Shown: positions 52,661 through 62,219, numbered from the stretch's first letter. The stretch: 64,000 nucleotides of DNA from CAYNFR01 sp964616755 (GCA_964616755.1 CAZTSI010000002.1:95251-159250); one strand, 5' to 3'. Program-made: numbers and translations. Notes: generated by a model not told the origin, from the sequence alone.

Positions 52661-53839
52661 TTATTTTTTCTCAGGTAAAAAACTTCGCCAATCACGACCA
52701 TCGAGCAACCAATGTATAGTAAAACGCGCAACATTAGCACCACTATGCGTGCCATTTTCTATTGTCTCATACATAAGATACACATAACCATCCGAAGCTG
52801 TGTGAGCGCGTCCAACGGCTAAAGAAGAATAAGCAAAGCCTCCTTCATCAATTAATTTGCTTACTGGCCAAGTTTGTCCGCCATCGAAACTTATCCAAAC
52901 AGTACCCATTTCGCGCTGCCACCTATGCCCAGGTGAATTAATATTGCTGAATAGCAAAATATCATGTCCTTTAATAGGCAAACGCGCTAGTCCACCCATA
53001 AGACCGTAGTCATGTCCTTGCGGACCATCGGGCAATACATCGCTAACTCGCAGCTGTTCCCAAGTATTGCCACCGTCATAGCTCCATGCCTCATGACGCA
53101 TTCTACAGTTTAATCCGTCCGTAGATCGANNNNNNNNNNGATGGCGACGCGAATTGTAATACAATGTGCCATCCGCGAGCTCTTCAATCGCACCCTCACC
53201 TGTACCATTGGCAGGAAAAGCTTTGCTCGTCTGCCATGTTTTTCCTCTATCATCACTAAATATCGCATTAGTATAGTGCTGACCCCAATACTTTTCATCG
53301 TTTCCCTCCCCATAAAAACGCGAAGGTCTTATCAATCGACCAGCGTATGCCCCATTCTGCAATGTAATACCCCGCTCATTCATGTGCATAGCAGGCATAT
53401 GACCTTGTTCATCCGGCGCAATTGTGATCTTCTCTCCAACCCAACTACGACCAACATCCTTACTTCTATATACAACCAAAGATGTAGCAGGATAACCATC
53501 TTCAATAAAGAATAATATATCCCCCGTCATCTCATCTACGATTGTCCCGCCCCCATGAAACCCAGAATCTACGATTGTCATCGGCGACTCCCATGTATTA
53601 CCGCCATCTAAGCTTCGTCTCACGCGCATATGCTTACTCCCCCATGTACACAAAATGGTGCCATCCTTAGCGACAACAATATTAGGGAATCGCTCGTCTT
53701 CAAAGACGCGTTGAATAATATTGTCATCTTGACGGTCAATGTACCAATCTTGGCTCTCCAATTCGCTAACCACAAGGATGGCTAAGCACATAGATATCAA
53801 TCCCATTTTTATCCTGTTTGTCATTCTCGGTATATTCAT
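52661..53839 (-). CDS. Sialidase/BNR-repeat secreted hydrolase, interrupted by an assembly gap
   Basis: A six-bladed beta-propeller exo-sialidase-like protein. Visible Asp-boxes are SLDGGNTW, SKDVGRSW, SDDRGKTW, SYDGGNTW and SFDGGQTW, and the arginine region FPNIVVAKDG resembles the sialidase FRIP motif. The N-terminal signal peptide fits the start at 53839 (MNIPRMTNRIKMGLI) better than the in-frame start at 53875. Ten Ns (53130-53139) fall in the middle; the frame stays open across them, so a small true gap is plausible but missing codons cannot be excluded. About 392 residues. Confidence 0.85.
   Translation of the reverse strand: MNIPRMTNRIKMGLISMCLAILVVSELESQDWYIDRQDDNIIQRVFEDERFPNIVVAKDGTILCTWGSKHMRVRRSLDGGNTWESPMTIVDSGFHGGGTIVDEMTGDILFFIEDGYPATSLVVYRSKDVGRSWVGEKITIAPDEQGHMPAMHMNERGITLQNGAYAGRLIRPSRFYGEGNDEKYWGQHYTNAIFSDDRGKTWQTSKAFPANGTGEGAIEELADGTLYYNSRRHXXXXRSTDGLNCRMRHEAWSYDGGNTWEQLRVSDVLPDGPQGHDYGLMGGLARLPIKGHDILLFSNINSPGHRWQREMGTVWISFDGGQTWPVSKLIDEGGFAYSSLAVGRAHTASDGYVYLMYETIENGTHSGANVARFTIHWLLDGRDWRSFLPEKK
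53130..53139. other. Assembly gap (10 N)
   Basis: Ten consecutive Ns inside the sialidase gene. The true size is unknown; a run of exactly ten is a common placeholder. Confidence 0.98.
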
Positions 53840-53985
53840 TCTATGCCAAATATACCCTATCTCGATTACGCCCATGATTTTTTATATATTCAAAAAAAAA
53901 AAGAATCAGGCTTATGGAAAGTAATGTCAGTTAGGATCATAGAGGTAGGTAAACAAAAAATATTACTCATTAATCATCGAAAATT

Positions 53986-54519
53986 ATGAAAAATCTAGTT
54001 TTTATTTCCTTCCTTTTATTGGTTGCAAGTTGTTCTGACCCTTGTGCAGATGTTCTTTGTGTTAACGGAGAATGTGTTGATGGTACATGCAACTGCGCCG
54101 AGGGGTGGCAAGGTGCCGATTGCAGCGAGCGCATTTATACATTTGAAGGCAGTTGGGAATCTACCAAACTAAGCTTCACCCAATGCGCCAACGTAAGCAC
54201 CCTTGATGCTGTCAACGGAGAAATGTGTGCCCCGGCGACTGGCAACAGAACATGTCTGAGATACCTGCTGACCATTGGGGCGGGTGGCTCGATGAGTGCA
54301 AACTATATTGCTATAAGGTATACAGGCCCAACGCGCACGGGCAGCCCAAATATTGTAGCAGGTAGCTATACCAAGGATGGAAATAAAATAATCTTTTGTC
54401 CTTCTAGTGGAGGTACTTGTGAGCCGATTACCATTAATGAGGCGCAAGATAGGCTCACTTGGGAACAATCAGACAAGGTGAATGGCTGCACACTCCTCAT
54501 CGAATTGGTGAAATCGTAG
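53986..54519 (+). CDS. Lipoprotein with EGF-like domain
   Basis: A 177-residue lipoprotein: signal peptide with lipobox VASC (Cys16), then a cysteine-rich EGF-like module with the ending CNCAEGWQGADC, which matches the EGF C-terminal pattern, then a beta-rich domain (about 55-177) with several further cysteines. No enzyme motif is visible. It may be a surface or adhesion protein. Its own strong terminator follows. Confidence 0.8.
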   Translation: MKNLVFISFLLLVASCSDPCADVLCVNGECVDGTCNCAEGWQGADCSERIYTFEGSWESTKLSFTQCANVSTLDAVNGEMCAPATGNRTCLRYLLTIGAGGSMSANYIAIRYTGPTRTGSPNIVAGSYTKDGNKIIFCPSSGGTCEPITINEAQDRLTWEQSDKVNGCTLLIELVKS

Positions 54520-54555
54520 GAGTTATAATTTTCATAGATAATTTTTTCATACGCC

Positions 54556-54589
54556 AAGGCCTCTGAGCAGGGCTCAGAGGCCTTTTTTT
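54556..54589 (+). terminator. Strong intrinsic terminator after the EGF-like lipoprotein gene
   Basis: AAGGCCTCTGAGC and GCTCAGAGGCCTT form a perfect 13-base stem with a 3-base loop, followed by a T run. The remaining 54590-54856 shows no gene; TAGCTTTG (54655-54662) is a faint -7 candidate. Confidence 0.93.
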
Positions 54590-54856
54590 ACTCCTTGTTC
54601 CACTCTATTCAACTCCATAGAACCATTGGCACAAATGCACACAATACCCTACACTAGCTTTGCTGAGATTATGATAAACTCCCTATCTACGACACAATAG
54701 GGGATCTTTTATTGAAGAAGATCTTACTCGTTACGAATAGAAGAAAGCCATAAAATTTTATAGTTTATGATTAGAAGTTGAGATGGTAGCAAAATATTCG
54801 TGACTTTTGTCAATCCTTTGGCGGTCTAGCACGTTAGAAGACCACATAATCAAATA

Positions 54857-56641
54857 TTGAGGCACTTACAATACATCAATCGGTTTCTTTGGCAGTACAA
54901 ATGGCGACTTGCATTAGGCACTTTGTTTGTCATCCTTCAAAACTACTTTCGAATGCTGGTGCCTCCCCAGTTCAGAAAAGCATTGGATCTTGTAGCTTCT
55001 TGTCTTAAGGAATATCAAGCCGAGACTGATCCTCTTGAAAGAGCTGTGTTAGTCAACTACATCAAACTCAGCCTCCTCGATTTTTCCCTTTGGGTGCTGT
55101 TATTTGCTCTGATGATGGGTATTTTCATGTATGCCATGCGCCAGACCATTATCGTCGTTTCGAGATTGATCGAATATGATTTGCGCAAGGTGATTTATGA
55201 TCATTATCAGCGATTAGATGTTAGTTTTTATAGTGTTCAAAGCACTGGCGATCTAATGTCTAGAATCACTGAAGATGTGTCTAAAGTACGCATGTACTTA
55301 GGCCCGGGTTTACTTTATGTATTAAATCTAGTTACCTTAATGGTCATCGCCACGGGGTATATGTATAGTGTCAACAAAACGCTAACCCTTTATGCCCTTG
55401 CTCCACTGCCCGTATTATCTATTTCGATTTATTATGTGAGTAGTATCATTAACCGTCGCAGCGAAGCAATTCAAAAACAATTAGCACGGTTGACGACTAT
55501 CTCTCAAGAAGTCTTCTCGGGGATTAGAGTCGTTAAATCATACGGACGCACTAAACAATTTAGTAAGCATTTTCATGAAAATACCGGAGGTTATTTGGGA
55601 GACAGTCTATCCTTGGTCAAGGTAAACTCTATGTTTCATCCCTTGATGCTTTTGCTTGTATCGTTTAGCATCCTTTTAGTGGTTATCATCGGTGGACAAG
55701 AAGTAGTACAAGGAAACATTACGCATGGAAATATTGCTGAGTTCATCATTTATGTCAACATGTTGACTTGGCCTTTTGCTGCCTTAGGATGGATTGTTTC
55801 GATCATCCAAGAGGCCGAAGCCTCTCAAAAAAGAATCAACGAATTTTTGTTTATAACGCCCAAAATAATTGCTGAAGGACCAGAAGATATTGAAATAGAT
55901 GGTGAAATAGAATTCAAAGATGTTAATTATATATACGAAGGGACTGGAGATCAAGCGTTGAAGAGTGTCAGCTTTACTGTAAAAAAAGGTGAAAAACTAG
56001 GGATAATCGGCAAAACAGCTAGTGGCAAGACAACGATTGCAAATCTTCTCTTGCGTCTCTATGATCCCACCTCAGGAGCCGTATATCTGGATGGCAAAAA
56101 TCTTAAAACCATTAATATCTACGGCTTAAGGCAAAAAATAGGCTACGTCCCTCAAGATGCATTCTTGTTCAGCACAAATATCTACAATAATGTGGCCTTT
56201 GGTGTAGACAAAGTGGATCATACTGCCATAGAGCAAATGTCTAAACATGCGGCGGTGTACGAAGACATTATGGATTTTCAAAAAGGATTTGATACATTAG
56301 TGGGTGAACGTGGGGTAACCTTGAGTGGAGGCCAGAAACAGCGCGTTGCCATAGCGCGCGCACTCATCAAACATCCTGACATTATTATTTTGGATGACTG
56401 TCTATCTGCCGTTGATACCACTACCGAGCAAACCATTTTGGGCTATCTAAAAGATGCCTTAGCAGCAAAGACCGCCATTATTATCACACATAGAATTTAT
56501 AAGCATCTAAATTTCGACAAAATAATAGTACTTGACAATGGACAGATTGTCGAACAAGGCACCCCTGAGACCTTAGTTGAACTAAAGGGGTATTATTACG
56601 AAATGCTCCTAAGACAGCAGCTAGAAGAAATCGAGGATTAA
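54857..56641 (+). CDS. ABC exporter, fused membrane and ATPase domains
   Basis: A 594-residue type IV ABC exporter half-transporter. Six membrane helices (about 15-325), then an ATPase domain with Walker A GKTASGKT, signature LSGGQKQR, Walker B IIILDDCLSAVD and the H-loop ITHR. Such proteins export lipids, drugs or peptides as dimers. The last residue of Walker B is Asp-Asp where Asp-Glu is usual, so the catalytic glutamate is replaced by aspartate. Start is TTG at 54857. Substrate unknown. Confidence 0.9.
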   Translation: MRHLQYINRFLWQYKWRLALGTLFVILQNYFRMLVPPQFRKALDLVASCLKEYQAETDPLERAVLVNYIKLSLLDFSLWVLLFALMMGIFMYAMRQTIIVVSRLIEYDLRKVIYDHYQRLDVSFYSVQSTGDLMSRITEDVSKVRMYLGPGLLYVLNLVTLMVIATGYMYSVNKTLTLYALAPLPVLSISIYYVSSIINRRSEAIQKQLARLTTISQEVFSGIRVVKSYGRTKQFSKHFHENTGGYLGDSLSLVKVNSMFHPLMLLLVSFSILLVVIIGGQEVVQGNITHGNIAEFIIYVNMLTWPFAALGWIVSIIQEAEASQKRINEFLFITPKIIAEGPEDIEIDGEIEFKDVNYIYEGTGDQALKSVSFTVKKGEKLGIIGKTASGKTTIANLLLRLYDPTSGAVYLDGKNLKTINIYGLRQKIGYVPQDAFLFSTNIYNNVAFGVDKVDHTAIEQMSKHAAVYEDIMDFQKGFDTLVGERGVTLSGGQKQRVAIARALIKHPDIIILDDCLSAVDTTTEQTILGYLKDALAAKTAIIITHRIYKHLNFDKIIVLDNGQIVEQGTPETLVELKGYYYEMLLRQQLEEIED

Positions 56642-56712
56642 TAATTATTGTGCTTAACATTACGAAATATCATAATAATGTTATATTTAGCTCGAATCAA
56701 CACTAATATCGC

Positions 56713-57114
56713 GTGGAGAAAGATTTTGATAAAGGGCAAGAAATCGTTTTTTCAAAAAAAATTAAGGCTGGCAAACGCAGAACTTATTTTTTTGATGTGC
56801 GACGAACCAAAGGGGAAGATTTTTACTTGACCCTCTCAGAAGTAACTAAAAGATTTAACGCTGACGGAGTGACAAGGCATAAGATTTTTCTCTACAAAGA
56901 AGATTTTAATCGCTTCATAGAGGGTCTAAACGAAGCTATTGATCATGTCAAGTCGGATTTGTTGCCTGACTACGATTATGAACAGTTTGATCGAAAGCAT
57001 GAGGAATGGAATACAGAAAATCAGCAAAACGAATCTTCAGAAGAGACTCAGTCCCTACCGAGCAAAGAAAAGGAAAAGGAAATCACTGATATCGACGAAG
57101 ATTTGAACTGGTAG
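56713..57114 (+). CDS. DUF3276 / Pur-alpha-like nucleic acid-binding protein
   Basis: A 133-residue protein whose first 85 residues match DUF3276, a Bacteroidota family with the PUR-alpha single-stranded nucleic acid-binding fold (TYFFDVRRTKGEDFYLTLSE, HKIFLYKEDFNRF). The C-terminus is acidic and low-complexity. The start is GTG at 56713. It binds RNA or single-stranded DNA in characterised relatives. Confidence 0.85.
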   Translation: MEKDFDKGQEIVFSKKIKAGKRRTYFFDVRRTKGEDFYLTLSEVTKRFNADGVTRHKIFLYKEDFNRFIEGLNEAIDHVKSDLLPDYDYEQFDRKHEEWNTENQQNESSEETQSLPSKEKEKEITDIDEDLNW

Positions 57115-57652
57115 TTGTTTTACTATGGGCTAGCGGCAGGTTCATTATCGAGCATTTTGATATGCTAACAACTATCCGTCTGCTTCTTTAGTAATCATCG
57201 TCATCTCTGAACGTCAACTATTGTATACATCGGTTGGCCGTTATATCATAAAAATTTTCCTGTAGCAACAAAGCTGCTGCATGCGAGCCCATCGGGCGAA
57301 CTATTTTTTTTAGTAGCCAGAAATTTAAATTGGCTAGAAACACTACCCCCCCTGTCTATTTTTAGTCCTTAAATTGGTTCAAGATATTTCCAAAAGTTGC
57401 GCGTTGTTGCTTAGTCAAATTAGGCACATAGGCAAGCCACCAAACCTAAATCAGAAAACCAGCACTTAGTGGTATTTTAGTCGGCTACGTCTCTTGCCTC
57501 CGATCACGAAGAAAACGAATGGACAATTTTGTATTGTTCATTTTTATTAAATTAGTTTGCTATGATTTTTAGGTTCTTAACCAAAGAGATGGTACATCGA
57601 CTTGGATTGAGTGAAAACTCGGGAAGGCCTTCACCAACCAATACGCCCCACC
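57115..57652. other. Gene-free 538-base gap between convergent genes
   Basis: Both flanking genes end here, and I see no open frame worth calling. A weak GCCC-ATC-GGGC hairpin with a T run (about 57287-57311) may terminate the DUF3276 gene. A short minus-strand remnant reads VWWLAYVPNLTKQQRATF (about 57370-57450) with stops on both sides and no start, possibly the scar of a decayed gene. Unusually long for a convergent gap. Confidence 0.4.
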
Positions 57653-58462
57653 CTACTTTTTGCTCATTGTAATTTTCATCATCCTATCCTCCACTTCATA
57701 GACCAAGTCGGTGTATGCCTTGTCACGTTTAGTCTCGCGGTCGCGCTGCATTGGTAAGGTAATCGGGATGTGATCTACGATTTTAGAGGGATTGTGCCCG
57801 AGGATATAAATGTCATCCCCCAGAAAGACAGACTCAGCAATATCATGGGTAACAAAAACTATGGTCGGATGAAACTGTAGCCAGATTTTCACCAATAATT
57901 CTTGCATACTTAGCCTTGTGCGAATGTCCAATGCGCCAAAAGGCTCATCCATTAGCAATATTCTAGGATTTGAAATGATGCTTCTTGCGATAGCCACTCG
58001 TTGTAGTTGTCCTCCACTTAGCGCTGGGTATTGCGCATACTTATGCTCATGACCTTCAAGGCCGACCAATTGTATGAGCTCCATGGCTTGCTCATTTCGT
58101 TCTTTGACAGACACCCCTTTGTAGCGCAACGACAGCGTGATATTATCAAGAACTGTCATCCAAGGCAGCGAAGAATACTGTTGAAAGACCATTGACACTC
58201 TCCCAGCTTCTGCGAGGGGTTTCTGGTCAATCAAAACGCTTCCAACGGAGGGCTCTTGAAGTCCTGCAATATAGCGCAGCAAGGTAGATTTCCCGCTACC
58301 TGACATTCCTAGTATAACGACAAATTGGCCTTGATCGGGCTTGTCTTCGACCAAAAAATCTAGATCTTTAATAATCCAAGACTTGCCATCGTCGTAGCTC
58401 TGACCTACCCCACGCATATCTATGATGTTTGCAAAGTCTTCTCTATCTTCGAATGTAATCAT
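57653..58462 (-). CDS. ABC transporter ATPase, nitrate/sulfonate/taurine type
   Basis: A 269-residue ATPase of the NrtD/SsuB/TauB group. Walker A GMSGSGKST, Q-loop VFQQYSSLPW, signature LSGGQLQR, Walker B ILLMDEP and H-loop VTHD are all intact. It overlaps the permease gene by 4 bases. It should power the permease to import the ligand of the fused substrate-binding protein upstream. Confidence 0.93.
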   Translation of the reverse strand: MITFEDREDFANIIDMRGVGQSYDDGKSWIIKDLDFLVEDKPDQGQFVVILGMSGSGKSTLLRYIAGLQEPSVGSVLIDQKPLAEAGRVSMVFQQYSSLPWMTVLDNITLSLRYKGVSVKERNEQAMELIQLVGLEGHEHKYAQYPALSGGQLQRVAIARSIISNPRILLMDEPFGALDIRTRLSMQELLVKIWLQFHPTIVFVTHDIAESVFLGDDIYILGHNPSKIVDHIPITLPMQRDRETKRDKAYTDLVYEVEDRMMKITMSKK

Positions 58463-59529
58463 GACAACTGAGGATTACCACGGTTAAACCAACGCCCCCA
58501 AAGGCTTCTTTTCTCATATAGCGCAAATACCAGGGTCATAAAAAAGATCAAATGTGCCACCCATACCGTATCTAAAAACAGGCTACTCAATACTCGTAAT
58601 CGCCCAAAGATAGAAACAAATTCATCTAAGAATAGTAAGCCGTAGACTAGCATGACTGACCAAAATATGGCGGTCATAGTAAAGCCTTTGATAGTCTTCC
58701 ATAGAGACTTTTGAGCTACAGCATCACCTCTGCGATCATTTTGATATTTAAAGGCAAAAAACTTTTTATCCAATTGTCCAAATATCTTGTCTTGAATAAT
58801 CCCGACGACCATGATCAATATCAACAAGAAAAAAACTTTGTCTACCCTACCTCGTCGCAAACCGACCTGCCATGTCAAAGCTCCAATACCCGCGCCACCA
58901 CCAATAGATTCGGCAATGACGATATAGGTCCAAGAAATGGCTGTTAATATTCTGATGTCTGAAAAAAGCCGTGCAATTACCGATGGGAAGTAAACCGTCT
59001 TGATCATTTGCCATTTTGAGGCACCCAAGGTATAGACAGTGCGGAGATAGATATCTTCGACCTCATCAATTCGTTGGACAGTGACAGGAAGCAAATAAAT
59101 GATTATTCCAAAGGCTAAAAAATGTACCTTCATATCCGTGCCGATACCAAACCAAGCAATAAACAATCCTACGGCTGCTGGCAATACTAAAAATCGAGTA
59201 CTATCCACAGGGCGCTGAAAAGCCGCCCGAACTTGCGGAATCAAGCCGAGCAAAAAACCCAATGGCAATGCGACTAGTATCGCCTCGATATATCCAGAAA
59301 GATTCAAACCCAATGAATAAAAGAAGTTTGAAAAAAGATTATTCTCTCGGATCATTTCGCCCCCTGCTGCCAGCACAGAGTATGGTGAAGGCAAAATTCC
59401 TTTCTGTAAAATGGGATTTTCTCCTAGAGTAACTAAGATCCAAACGACTAAAATCGCCAGTAGGCCTAAAATCTCATATAACCATCTACCCTTGGGATCA
59501 ACTGTCCGGTTTAACTGATAGAGTGCCAT
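58459..59529 (-). CDS. ABC transporter permease with extra C-terminal helices
   Basis: A 356-residue permease of the binding-protein-dependent type. The EAA-like coupling motif is TLGASKWQMIKTVYFP (about 175-190). SsuC/TauC relatives are about 250 residues; here an insertion/extension from about 255 adds a linker and two further hydrophobic segments (about 285-310 and 325-345). The extension is unusual and may contact the coiled-coil proteins of the cassette. Overlaps the ATPase gene by 4 bases. Confidence 0.88.
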   Translation of the reverse strand: MALYQLNRTVDPKGRWLYEILGLLAILVVWILVTLGENPILQKGILPSPYSVLAAGGEMIRENNLFSNFFYSLGLNLSGYIEAILVALPLGFLLGLIPQVRAAFQRPVDSTRFLVLPAAVGLFIAWFGIGTDMKVHFLAFGIIIYLLPVTVQRIDEVEDIYLRTVYTLGASKWQMIKTVYFPSVIARLFSDIRILTAISWTYIVIAESIGGGAGIGALTWQVGLRRGRVDKVFFLLILIMVVGIIQDKIFGQLDKKFFAFKYQNDRRGDAVAQKSLWKTIKGFTMTAIFWSVMLVYGLLFLDEFVSIFGRLRVLSSLFLDTVWVAHLIFFMTLVFALYEKRSLWGRWFNRGNPQLS

Positions 59530-59541
59530 AGTTCGATATTG

Positions 59542-61137
59542 TTATTCTGAAAGAGGTAGTAATTGAAAATCAGTACGTCTATTCTTGGCTCGGCAATCTT
59601 CTGTGCCATTGGACTCACAACCTGGCACAGGCTTATCTGGTCCGTTACCGACGATGACAAATCGATTCGCGTCAATTTTATACTCTTTGCGTAGATAATC
59701 TATGACGGCTTGCGCCCTTTGACGTGATAACTGCATATTTAATTCGCGAGACCCTACACTGTCCGTATTCCCTTCGACACGAATTCTATTTTTAGCGTAG
59801 ACTTTAGCAATATCGGAAAACTGTAAGTCTATAATCGTCTTTGCATTAGGCGTTAAGGCAGAACTACCCGAAGCAAAGTTGATCGTTAACGGTTTAGTAG
59901 AAATCGCTGGGGCAGCCTTTTCAATTTCAGTAGGCGCTGTAAATGTAGCCGATTGTTCAGCATCATACCCTGGCCCTGTTAATTTGGTACGAAAAACTGG
60001 CTTACTATTGATCATTCCTCTAAAATTGGGCACTGTCGTAGGTATAATCCCCTGAGTCACTAGAAGATTGGCCGTGTTTTGATGGAGCTGAGAGCCGGTC
60101 ATTCCCGTGAATTGAGTATTAAGGCCAAAGTAATTGATATTATCTCCGTGGGTACATAGATAGGCATCGAACATCATGCCCATAGCGTCTTCTGTTGGCA
60201 GGTCGAATGTTTCTCCCAAAATCTTAGCGGCTTCAGCTTGACTATTTTCGTTCGAACTAATCTCTGCAACTGCCTTTACCCAGCCTTCATAAAAGGCTGA
60301 GTATTTTTCAATGTTGCGTTCAATATCGTCGCGTTTAGCATAAAAAATACCCGCCAAAGCGTATGCTGCATCTCGCGTGGACTGCAAGATCGAAGATCCC
60401 TTGACTACCTCCAATGACTCAAAATGTGAAGGGCTCCACACAACAGCTGCATCAACAGAACCGGAATTAAAGATCGTTGCCGCTGTTGGGTTATCAGGTG
60501 ATTCTACGATTTGAATATCTTTCAATCGAAGACCCGCCGTATTTAGAGCCATCGCTAAGAAGGTCATTGATGGAGTATTTGGTGTGACCGCTACTTTTTT
60601 TCCTTTAAGATCATTCATCGAACTGACGCTTCTTCGGCCAATGATTACGTCCCCGCCTCTAGACCAGTCCGTTTGTAAAAATATTTCTGGATTGTAATCT
60701 TTAATGCCGTCATACTCCAGTAATACCCCATCAGCGGTATTCGTCATAACATTAATTTCGTCCACCTTCCATGCCTGACGTGAACTTGGAAAATCATCGA
60801 TAATGATGAATTCTACTTTAAGTCCATGATCTCTAAAAAAACGGCTTTTGTTAGTATGCTTTAGGCCGCCATTATAATAAAGACCTGGAGCGAATCCACC
60901 CCAAGGCAAAATTTGCACCTTTAAAACATCATCTGCTTTCTCCGCTGGCACTTTATTGGTTGCTTTAGAATCTGAAGAAATGCTATTGTCAGAAACTTGC
61001 TCAGCCTTGCTTTGTTCTTTTAGGTTTTGGCCAAATTCTGTTTGATTCAATAGATAATATCCAGCAGCTACTATGCCGCCAACAATTAAGAAAGTCAATA
61101 GTAGTTTAGAAAATAGTGTGAGTCGTCGTGTTGCCAT
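59542..61137 (-). CDS. Substrate-binding protein (NMT1/SsuA-like) fused to OmpA peptidoglycan-binding domain
   Basis: A 531-residue membrane-anchored protein. One N-terminal helix (about 10-29) is not followed by a clear cleavage site, so it probably remains anchored. A periplasmic binding protein domain of the NMT1/THI5-like sulfonate type occupies about 72-370 (DHGLKVEFIIIDDFPSSRQA and LKGKKVAVTPNTPSM). The last 120 residues are OmpA-like (VEGNTDSVGSRELNM, with NRRTDFQL at the end). The fusion ties the ligand sensor to peptidoglycan. It is the third gene of the five-gene cassette. Confidence 0.9.
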   Translation of the reverse strand: MATRRLTLFSKLLLTFLIVGGIVAAGYYLLNQTEFGQNLKEQSKAEQVSDNSISSDSKATNKVPAEKADDVLKVQILPWGGFAPGLYYNGGLKHTNKSRFFRDHGLKVEFIIIDDFPSSRQAWKVDEINVMTNTADGVLLEYDGIKDYNPEIFLQTDWSRGGDVIIGRRSVSSMNDLKGKKVAVTPNTPSMTFLAMALNTAGLRLKDIQIVESPDNPTAATIFNSGSVDAAVVWSPSHFESLEVVKGSSILQSTRDAAYALAGIFYAKRDDIERNIEKYSAFYEGWVKAVAEISSNENSQAEAAKILGETFDLPTEDAMGMMFDAYLCTHGDNINYFGLNTQFTGMTGSQLHQNTANLLVTQGIIPTTVPNFRGMINSKPVFRTKLTGPGYDAEQSATFTAPTEIEKAAPAISTKPLTINFASGSSALTPNAKTIIDLQFSDIAKVYAKNRIRVEGNTDSVGSRELNMQLSRQRAQAVIDYLRKEYKIDANRFVIVGNGPDKPVPGCESNGTEDCRAKNRRTDFQLLPLSE

Positions 61138-61151
61138 TTGCTTTGATAAGT

Positions 61152-62165
61152 TTATAGTTCAAATAAGTTGTCATATTGATTTACCCGTTCTCGTGCTATC
61201 ACGGGCTGGTTGATATCTAGAGTTGCTTCGTCTAGGCTATTTTCTTCAAGTAATAGTCTGTCCTTTTCGTCCATTAGGAGCAAGGAACCTTCTTTTTCCC
61301 ACTGCTCTAGCATTTTTAGGCCAGCTTCTTCAAAAATTCCGTTTTTCAAATCTATGCTGTTCATGAAACTTTCTGACATTTCCATGAATCGTTCCATTTC
61401 GCCAACTTTTGCGCTCACGTCTTCGGTGACTTGCTCCAGCGCCATCTCGAACATGGCCTTCTTGTCTTTGTCACCTCTGATGACTGACATGGCGGATGCC
61501 ATAGCACTATGGCTTGCCTTAATGGCCTTCATTTCTTGTTCTTTGAGTTCTACTTGATCGGCCACATCTTCTTTGAGAATGGAGGAATTCTCATACATTT
61601 TTTTGAGCACACGATAGAGCAACTCCATCTTTCGGTGGAGGTCTTCGTACTTCATGTTAGACTCCTTCAGTCGACCAGCCTTTCGAGATTTTAATATCAT
61701 GACTGACTTATCGCTAGTATCCCTAGCAACGCTCGCCTCAGTGAGATTCGCACTAATCTCTTTTTGATTGTTAAGAATTAACTCCTTTAGTTTATGCATT
61801 TGACCTCTGAGTTGAATAATTTGCTTATTCATTTTTTTGAGGTTACCCGTCATATCGTCGACATAATTTTTGAGAATTGCGATAGGATCTATCTGCACAA
61901 ACAATCCTGTAATCCAACGCATTGTGCTCTTGTACATGTAGCTGAATAATGTGCGAGCCTTGCTATCTAAGGTCATATAAATGAGTAAACCGAGAACAGC
62001 AATCGTCACAGCCAAGCCCAAAGTAGTTGTCGCAAAACTGACAATGGCTCCTATGCCAGAGGCTACCAAAAAAACAACTCCAGCTATGGCGGCTAACAAA
62101 AAAATAGCCCCCGTTACACCTTCTGGCTTTTGCCAAAAACCTTTGGGTTTAAAATCATCATTCAT
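61152..62165 (-). CDS. Membrane protein with long coiled coil, faintly PspA-like
   Basis: A 337-residue protein. Two close hydrophobic segments (about 17-38 and 43-65) precede a long heptad-rich helical region (about 95-300) containing DPIAILKNYVDDMTGNLKKM, which recalls the helical start of PspA/IM30 membrane-stress proteins. I do not recognise a named family. It lies between the other coiled-coil protein and the SBP-OmpA fusion, 14 bases from the latter, and could transmit or sense membrane state. A perfect 14-base palindrome (62220-62233) lies upstream. Confidence 0.6.
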   Translation of the reverse strand: MNDDFKPKGFWQKPEGVTGAIFLLAAIAGVVFLVASGIGAIVSFATTTLGLAVTIAVLGLLIYMTLDSKARTLFSYMYKSTMRWITGLFVQIDPIAILKNYVDDMTGNLKKMNKQIIQLRGQMHKLKELILNNQKEISANLTEASVARDTSDKSVMILKSRKAGRLKESNMKYEDLHRKMELLYRVLKKMYENSSILKEDVADQVELKEQEMKAIKASHSAMASAMSVIRGDKDKKAMFEMALEQVTEDVSAKVGEMERFMEMSESFMNSIDLKNGIFEEAGLKMLEQWEKEGSLLLMDEKDRLLLEENSLDEATLDINQPVIARERVNQYDNLFEL

Positions 62166-62219
62166 TCTCCGATAAATTCAACATCATAAAATAATATCAT
62201 CGCTGTGATTATAGCTCTT

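Noticed and set aside
52661..53875. Frameshift or pseudogene in the sialidase gene
   Set aside because: The frame is open on both sides of the N run with Asp-boxes before and after; the interruption is an assembly gap, not a visible mutation.
56648..56830. A 60-codon frame just before the DUF3276 gene
   Set aside because: Overlaps DUF3276 out of frame and shows no protein-like features beyond chance.
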